From: Roseateles depolymerans
GTDB lineage: Bacteria; Pseudomonadota; Gammaproteobacteria; Burkholderiales; Burkholderiaceae_C
Assembly: GCF_003387155.1 (NCBI RefSeq)
Contig: NZ_QUMT01000003.1
Location: 1,080,233 to 1,144,232 of the forward strand
Direction of reading: 5' to 3'
Length of the DNA: 64,000 bases
A model generated the notes under the pieces. The model did not search any database. It was not told the DNA's origin and saw only the letters and a list, made by a program, of their open reading frames with translations. Position 1 is the first letter of the stretch; every line of letters begins with the position of its first letter. Shown piece after piece: positions 59,403-64,000 of the stretch. The translations under genes were made by a program, and so were the position numbers.

Positions 59403-61367
59403 ATGACTCAAGCCTCTCACGGCGATCCCGCATCGCCTTCCCAGTTCCGACTGCTCGGTCAGCGCAGGTTCGGTCCGTTTTTCGCCACGCAACTGGCGGG
59501 AGCGTTCAACGATTCCTTCCTGAAGCAGTTGGTGATCCTGCTGGTGACCTTCCATGCCACGGACTACACCACGATGTCCGCCGGCCTGGTGGCCAATCTT
59601 GCGGCGGGCCTGTTCATCCTGCCGTTCGTGCTGTTCTCGGCCTATGCCGGACAGCTGGCGGACCGCTTCGACAAGGCCAGGGTCATCCGGGCGGTGAAGG
59701 CGGCCGAGGTCGCCATCATGGTGGTGGCCAGTGCCGGCTTCTACATGAAGAGCCTTCCGGTGCTGCTGACCGCCGTCTTCGCCATGGGCTGCCATTCCGC
59801 GTTCTTCGGGCCGGTGAAGTACTCGCTGCTGCCACGCGTGCTCGCCAAGGAGGAGCTGACCGGCGGCAACGGCCTGCTGGAGATGGGCACCTTCCTGAGC
59901 ATCCTGCTGGGCACGCTGGTCGCAGGCGTCATCGCCGCCGTCACAACCAACCCGCTGTGGCTGTCCATCGCGCTGCTGGGTTTTGCGGTGCTGGGTCTGG
60001 TGTCCAGCCTCTTCATCCCCGCCACCGGCGAGGCCGCCCCCGACCTGAAGCTGCGCTTCAGCGTCGTGGCCGAGACCGTGGCCACGGTGAAGATGGGCAA
60101 GCATGAGGGCGAAGGCGTCTGGAACAGCCTGCTGGCCATTTCCTGGTTCTGGTTCGTCGGGGCTGTGGTGCTATCGCAGATCCCGGCGCTGGGCAAGGAC
60201 GTGCTGCACGGAGACACCACGGTCGTGACGGTGCTGCTGGCCACCTTCTCCATCGGCATCGCCGCCGGCTCGCTGCTGTGCGAGCGACTGTCGGGGCACA
60301 AGGTGGAGATCGGCCTGGTGCCGATCGGCTCCATCGGCCTGACGCTCTTCACCGCCGATCTGGCCTGGTCCTGCGAGCGTTTTGCCGCGGCGATGCACTC
60401 GGCCGCCGTGCAGGGGCCGCTGAGCTGGTCCCAGTTCCTCGCCACCAGCGGCAGCATGCGGGTGCTGGGCGACGTGGCGCTGCTGGGACTCTTTGGCGGC
60501 CTGTTCATCGTGCCGCTGTATGCCTTCGTGCAGCTGCGCACCGCGCCGCAGCGGCAGTCGCGCATCATCAGCGCCAACAACATCCTCAATGCCGTGGCGA
60601 TGGTGATCGCGGCCGGCATGTCGGCGGGCCTGCTGGCCTATGGCGTGTCGGTGACGGGCCTGATCCTGGTGTGTGCCGGTCTGAATGCCCTGGTGGCGGT
60701 CTACATCTATCGCACCGTGCCGGAGTTCCTGTGGCGCTTCGTCAGCTGGTTCGTCGTGCATGCGCTCTACCGGCTGCGCACCACCGGCACGCATCACATT
60801 CCCGAGGACGGTCCGGCCATCCTGGCGCCCAATCATGTCTCCTATGTAGACGCGCTGGTGCTCAGCGCCCTGTGCCCGCGGCCCATTCGCTTTGTGATGG
60901 ACGCCAGCATCTTCCGGGTGCCGGTGCTGTCGTGGCTGTTCCGGCAGGTCAACGCGATTCCGATCGCATCGGCCAAGCGGGAGCCGGAGACGCTGGAGAA
61001 GGCCCTGGCGACGGTGGATGCGGCTCTTCGCAACGGCGAGCTGGTCTGTGTCTTCCCCGAGGGCGCACTGACACGCGATGGCCAGCTGGCGGAGTTCAAG
61101 CCCGGCATTCGCCGCATGCTGGACGCCTGCCCGGTGCCGGTGATTCCGATCGGGCTGGTGGGGCTGTGGGAAACGGCTTTCGCCCGCAACGGAAAGTCGG
61201 CCGGTGCACGGCTGGCCAGCCTGCGTCCCGGCCGGCGGCTGCAGGCGCATGTGGGCGCGCCGCTACCGGCGGACGTCAGCGTGGAGGTGCTTCGCGGCAA
61301 GGTCCAGGCCCTGCTGGGGCCGGTTGAGCCGGCCAAGCCGGAGCAGTCGTTCGAGGTGCAGCGCTAG
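59403..61367 (+). CDS. MFS transporter fused to a PlsC acyltransferase (LplT-PlsC type)
   Basis: 654 residues. The N-terminal 400 residues form an LplT-like MFS transporter (RFGPFFATQLAGAFNDSFLK, about twelve helices). The C-terminal domain (about 460-640) is a 1-acylglycerophosphate acyltransferase with APNHVSYVDALVLSAL (HxxxxD), VFPEGALTRDGQ and GIRRMLDACPVPVIPIGLVG. E. coli LplT and Aas do this as separate proteins; here import of lysophospholipid and its reacylation are in one chain, though the acyl-ACP synthetase domain of Aas is missing. Plausible role: membrane phospholipid repair. Confidence 0.9.
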   Translation: MTQASHGDPASPSQFRLLGQRRFGPFFATQLAGAFNDSFLKQLVILLVTFHATDYTTMSAGLVANLAAGLFILPFVLFSAYAGQLADRFDKARVIRAVKAAEVAIMVVASAGFYMKSLPVLLTAVFAMGCHSAFFGPVKYSLLPRVLAKEELTGGNGLLEMGTFLSILLGTLVAGVIAAVTTNPLWLSIALLGFAVLGLVSSLFIPATGEAAPDLKLRFSVVAETVATVKMGKHEGEGVWNSLLAISWFWFVGAVVLSQIPALGKDVLHGDTTVVTVLLATFSIGIAAGSLLCERLSGHKVEIGLVPIGSIGLTLFTADLAWSCERFAAAMHSAAVQGPLSWSQFLATSGSMRVLGDVALLGLFGGLFIVPLYAFVQLRTAPQRQSRIISANNILNAVAMVIAAGMSAGLLAYGVSVTGLILVCAGLNALVAVYIYRTVPEFLWRFVSWFVVHALYRLRTTGTHHIPEDGPAILAPNHVSYVDALVLSALCPRPIRFVMDASIFRVPVLSWLFRQVNAIPIASAKREPETLEKALATVDAALRNGELVCVFPEGALTRDGQLAEFKPGIRRMLDACPVPVIPIGLVGLWETAFARNGKSAGARLASLRPGRRLQAHVGAPLPADVSVEVLRGKVQALLGPVEPAKPEQSFEVQR

Positions 61368-61440
61368 TCACTGCTTCTGGTTGCGGCTGCTCGTGGCGTT
61401 GAGTCACCGCCACCAGTCGCCGGACTTCACCGCGAGCAGC

Positions 61441-61902
61441 TCACTGGCAGGACGCCGAGCTCAGTTCGAAGTCGGTGTTATGGCTGCGCTTGTACACCAC
61501 CTGGCAGCGGCTATAGCCGTCGAGCGACCGGACCAGCTCCACCCGGGTGCGGAAGTAGCTGCAGATGGCCACGCCGCCCGTCATCCCTTGAAGGTTCCAG
61601 GACAGGGTGCGGGTCGCGCCGCCCTTGCCGTCCTTGCGTTCTTCCTGCTTGTCGTAGATCTCGCCATTGGGGGTGCCGGGCGGGCCGCTGTTCACCGCAA
61701 AGTTGGTCAGGACGTGTTGGGTCCTGGCGGCATGGGAGGTCCATCCGGACCCGACCTCGGCCAGGGACTGCGCCGGCAAGGCCTGCTCGGTCAGCGGCAT
61801 CTGCAGGGGGCAGCTGAAGGGCTCCGGCGCCGCCTGGAGCGACGCGTGTCCCCCCAGCGAAGCCAGGGCCAGCCACCAGGGAATCAAGCGGGACGTGGGC
61901 AT
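61441..61902 (-). CDS. STY0301-family exported protein (possible immunity protein)
   Basis: 153 residues from ATG 61902, which has GGTGAG upstream overlapping the stop of the preceding gene. An N-terminal signal peptide ends near SLQAA-PEPF. Cysteines at FSCPLQ, AICSYF, SRCQVV and the penultimate position suggest two disulfides. The pattern fits the STY0301 family of small periplasmic proteins. It is encoded 4 bp after a BPSL0067-like gene; that pairing suggests it neutralises the partner in the periplasm. Inference. Confidence 0.75.
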   Translation of the reverse strand: MPTSRLIPWWLALASLGGHASLQAAPEPFSCPLQMPLTEQALPAQSLAEVGSGWTSHAARTQHVLTNFAVNSGPPGTPNGEIYDKQEERKDGKGGATRTLSWNLQGMTGGVAICSYFRTRVELVRSLDGYSRCQVVYKRSHNTDFELSSASCQ

Positions 61903-61906
61903 CAGC

Positions 61907-62374
61907 TCACCATTGGATCGTGGAGTAATCGAGGCCATTATTCAGATAGCTGGCACGCTTGCCATGCTTGGCCGGCTCAAAGTAGACCGTGCGTTCGGTG
62001 ATCTGGGTGATCCCGTTGTACTGTTCGATGATGCTGAAGCCGATGACCTCGCCCGACTTGTCGCGCACGGCACCATTGAACAGCCCGGCGTGCTGGCCGG
62101 AGTCGTTGTTGGGATAGTAGCCGCCGACGGTCCAGCCCGTCGCGATGGGCGTGCCCACCGGCAGCGCCGCCACGAGCTTGCCGGTCAAATCCATGCCCCG
62201 CTTCCAGTTGTCTGGCTGCGTCGGAGGGGCCCCTGCTTTCTGCTTGACCAACTCCACGCAAGGCGTGACCGTGCCGCCGGGCCGCTTGAGCGGTGGCTTG
62301 TCCACCAGTTGGGACGGATTGTGGACAGCGCCGAGGTGCTCGGTGTAGCTGCGTGCGGGGGCGGATGTGGCCAT
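61907..62374 (-). CDS. BPSL0067-family cysteine amidase-like protein (possible effector)
   Basis: 155 residues, no signal peptide. The catalytic-looking cysteine is in VTPCVELVKQ (about 39) and the histidine in SGQHAGLFNG (about 95), in the order and spacing of NlpC/P60 or Tae-like amidases. GTPIATGWTVGGYYPNNDSG and VIGFSIIEQYNGI follow the BPSL0067 family pattern. Absence of a signal peptide with a periplasmic partner fits delivery of a peptidoglycan-cutting toxin through a secretion machine such as type VI, which is not encoded in this window. Confidence 0.75.
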   Translation of the reverse strand: MATSAPARSYTEHLGAVHNPSQLVDKPPLKRPGGTVTPCVELVKQKAGAPPTQPDNWKRGMDLTGKLVAALPVGTPIATGWTVGGYYPNNDSGQHAGLFNGAVRDKSGEVIGFSIIEQYNGITQITERTVYFEPAKHGKRASYLNNGLDYSTIQW

Positions 62375-62456
62375 GGGAAGCAGACAGAGGGTGAGTGTGG
62401 CGCCACTCTAAGCAGCCCGACCGCCGTCGCCAATGAACCTTGGTCACTTCCGCGGT

Positions 62457-62975
62457 TCAGGACGGCGTGCCAGCGGCACTGCGGCGCAATACGCTGCGCA
62501 ATACGCGTCGCAGCCGCAGTTTCAAGGCGCGCGCGCTTCGCCACACACCGCTGGCCCGCACCCACGCCAGCAGTTCCGCCTTCCAGGCGATCCATCGGGC
62601 ATACAGCGTGCGGAACCACGCCAGATGCATCAAGGCGGGCTGGGTCAGCGCGAACAGGTGGGCCACCACGGCCGTGCCCGCCAGCTTGGCGGCAATGATC
62701 ACGGTGACGCCGAGCGCGGCATGGCTGCGGCTGATCAGCCACAGCGCCAACAGCTTGATGGGGATGAGGAACAAGCTGGGCACCAGCAGCACCGCCAGCG
62801 CAAGATAGGGCGGCAAGCGCCGCACGGCCGCTTCGAGATGACGGATGACCGGCAGGCGGCCGATGCGCGCCATCACCCGCTGCAGCGGCTCCCAGCCCCA
62901 TTCCTCGAACAGGATGATCAGGGCCAGCACGAGCCGGATCGCCCACAACAGGGGCGCCAACATCATTTTCAGCAT
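62457..62975 (-). CDS. Membrane protein of unknown function
   Basis: 172 residues with about four membrane helices (APLLWAIRLVLALIILF, LALAVLLVPSLFLIPIKLLALWLIS, TVIIAAKLAGTAVVAHLFAL) and a strongly basic C-terminus (ALKLRLRRVLRSVLRRS). No known motif. Transcribed towards the amidase-like gene but with 82 bp between, so perhaps independent. Confidence 0.75.
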   Translation of the reverse strand: MLKMMLAPLLWAIRLVLALIILFEEWGWEPLQRVMARIGRLPVIRHLEAAVRRLPPYLALAVLLVPSLFLIPIKLLALWLISRSHAALGVTVIIAAKLAGTAVVAHLFALTQPALMHLAWFRTLYARWIAWKAELLAWVRASGVWRSARALKLRLRRVLRSVLRRSAAGTPS

Positions 62976-63085
62976 GGGGGGATCATCCTCCGGGTTGGCA
63001 TCCGGTGCAAACTGATGCTTGTCGCTGTTGAGTGCGGAATTTTCTTCAGATTGACGGGGTTGACGGCATCGCCCATTCTTTTTGC

Positions 63086-63114
63086 TTGCAATTAGTTTGT
63101 GTGCGAGTTAAATT
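63086..63114 (+). promoter_or_regulatory. Sigma70-like promoter of the OhrR gene
   Basis: TTGCAA (63086-63091), 17-bp spacer, TAAATT (63109-63114). The ATG at 63122 is only seven bases after the -10, so the transcript would start at or next to the start codon. The TTGCAATTAG part resembles half of an OhrR operator, so it may be autoregulated. Confidence 0.65.
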
Positions 63115-63121
63115 CTCGTCC

Positions 63122-63679
63122 ATGGCACACAACACCTCCCCCACCCCCGCGAAGCCGCTGTCCGGCACCGCTGACCTGCCGGCCGGTGTTCAGGCGAACG
63201 TTGCAGGCGCCGGCGCATCAGCGGCCTCAGCCCCGCCCGCCGCCTGCGTGCCGCTGGATATCGATCAGCAGCTGTGCTTTGCGGTCTACTCCACCATGCT
63301 GGGCTTGAACAAGGTCTACCGGGACCTGCTCAAGGACCTGGGCATCACCTACCCGCAATACCTCGTGCTGCTGGTGCTGTGGGAACGTGACGGCCTGACC
63401 GTGGGCGAGATCAGCGAGCGCGTCTTCCTGGACTCCCCCACCCTGACCCCGCTGCTCAAGCGCCTCGAAGCGGCAGGCCTGCTGACCCGCACCCGGTCGT
63501 CGCAGGATGAACGCCAGGTTCTGATCGCCTTGACTGAAGAGGGGCGCGCCATGCAGCAGCGCGCTGCTCATCTTCCGCAGTGTGTGGCGGATGCTTCCGA
63601 TACGGAGATGTCCGAGATCATCGAGTTGCGAGACCGCTTGCTGGCCCTGCGAGCGCGGATGGCCCGCAAGTCGGGGTGA
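63122..63679 (+). CDS. ohrR: MarR-family peroxide sensor OhrR
   Basis: 185 residues from ATG 63122. OhrR core: [20 protein letters not shown] with the redox-active cysteine that reacts with organic hydroperoxides, then a winged helix ([21 protein letters not shown]) and [13 protein letters not shown]. The first 43 residues are Ala/Pro-rich and unusual; a GTG at 63248 would give the normal 143-residue form. It represses an organic hydroperoxide defence gene in known systems. The downstream gene here is only partly visible, so the target is not confirmed. Confidence 0.88.
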   Translation: MAHNTSPTPAKPLSGTADLPAGVQANVAGAGASAASAPPAACVPLDIDQQLCFAVYSTMLGLNKVYRDLLKDLGITYPQYLVLLVLWERDGLTVGEISERVFLDSPTLTPLLKRLEAAGLLTRTRSSQDERQVLIALTEEGRAMQQRAAHLPQCVADASDTEMSEIIELRDRLLALRARMARKSG

Positions 63680-63777
63680 GGCGTCGCCCTCGCTATACGG
63701 TCCCCTCACCCTTCATCAACCTTCACCAGCCTTCGTTGACCCAGATCGCCATGCCGTCACCTTCATTCACCTCAGCC

Positions 63778-63799
63778 AATACCTCGCATGCGAAGTATT
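63778..63799. promoter_or_regulatory. 22-bp near-perfect palindrome before the last gene
   Basis: AATACNTCGCATGCGANGTATT (one mismatched pair) lies 111 bp before the ATG at 63910. Its length and symmetry fit a dimeric regulator site; OhrR is the nearest candidate, but the sequence does not follow the known AT-rich OhrR consensus closely. Confidence 0.5.
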
Positions 63800-63909
63800 A
63801 GGAACCTAAGCAAAGAGCGGCACCCAGCCTGACGGGCTGGCGCATCCGCCCCCTGTTCTCACGTCCCTTCAACGTTTCCCTCACGTCCCCTCACCTCAAG
63901 GAGCCTCTC

Positions 63910-64000
63910 ATGTCCAACATCAGCACCTTCGCCCGCTCGTCCCGCCGCCACCTGCTGGCGATCTCCACCCTGGCCATTGCTGCAGCCAGCGCCATCGCCA
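63910..64000 (+). CDS. Start of an exported protein, cut by window end
   Basis: Only the first 30 residues are visible: a basic stretch with paired arginines (ARSSRRHLLAI) and a hydrophobic alanine-rich core (AAASAIA), a signal peptide, possibly Tat. CAAGGAGCC lies nine bases before the ATG, a good ribosome-binding site. In many beta-proteobacteria an alpha/beta-hydrolase or Ohr protein follows ohrR, but the visible part does not identify it. Confidence 0.7.
   Translation, partial: MSNISTFARSSRRHLLAISTLAIAAASAIA

Overview
The window is GC-rich (about two thirds G+C by eye) and densely coded on both strands. It looks like chromosomal DNA of a beta-proteobacterium of the order Burkholderiales, perhaps of the Rubrivivax/Roseateles/Mitsuaria type. 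This is inferred from the gene set: many LysR regulators, several diguanylate cyclases, GTP-dependent PEP carboxykinase, RlmJ, a PEP-CTERM protein, BPSL0067- and STY0301-like secreted proteins, and OhrR. No rRNA, convincing tRNA, insertion sequence, phage gene or CRISPR array was seen.

Layout. 0-1.2 kb: the end of a YeeE/YedE sulfur-transport pair and a ModE-type regulator. 1.2-3.4 kb: a membrane sensor diguanylate cyclase. 3.6-7.7 kb: a same-strand run of ATP-grasp, alpha-E, transglutaminase-like and Anbu (bacterial proteasome-like) genes, the recognised amidoligase/Anbu gene set. 7.7-11.6 kb: a GntR-led polar amino-acid ABC transporter operon. 11.7-14.7 kb: nadC, a fumarylacetoacetate-hydrolase-family gene and rlpA. 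14.7-18.7 kb: three adjacent diguanylate cyclases. 18.8-22.7 kb: mmsA with a divergent LysR gene, a probable minus-strand small RNA with its own terminator, and a UPF0149 protein with a Gly/Pro/Arg/Ser tail. 22.8-27.2 kb: a YegD-like Hsp70, then dadA-argO with divergent argP. 27.2-31.3 kb: small hypothetical genes, a universal stress protein, a metallophosphoesterase, a SEC-C protein and a small basic protein. 31.4-33.3 kb: pckG.

33.3-38.4 kb is the most accessory-looking stretch. Its base composition is visibly less GC-rich, and it holds an uncharacterised protein, a MoxR AAA+ ATPase and a large protein with an HExxH metallopeptidase-like centre plus a VWA-like C-terminus, followed by a convergent SUFU-like gene. 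A 12-bp inverted repeat and protein-like fragments lie on its left edge. This is the best candidate for a poorly described system.

38.5-46 kb: a histidine phosphatase, a DUF2059 protein, an aldo/keto reductase with LysR and GNAT genes, a PEP-CTERM protein, a hybrid histidine kinase, and a CLC-F type fluoride antiporter preceded by a clear fluoride riboswitch. 46.8-52.8 kb: a membrane GAF/PAS sensor without an output domain, a MOSC protein, an Old Yellow Enzyme, a beta-helix protein and rlmJ. 52.9-58 kb: an NAD(P)-binding reductase, LysR, CPBP protease, a ParE-type toxin-antitoxin pair, an HTH regulator and an amidohydrolase. 58-64 kb: a YiaA-like membrane protein and partner, an LplT-like MFS-PlsC fusion, a BPSL0067/STY0301 pair that resembles an effector with its immunity protein, a membrane protein, ohrR, and the start of an exported protein cut by the window end.
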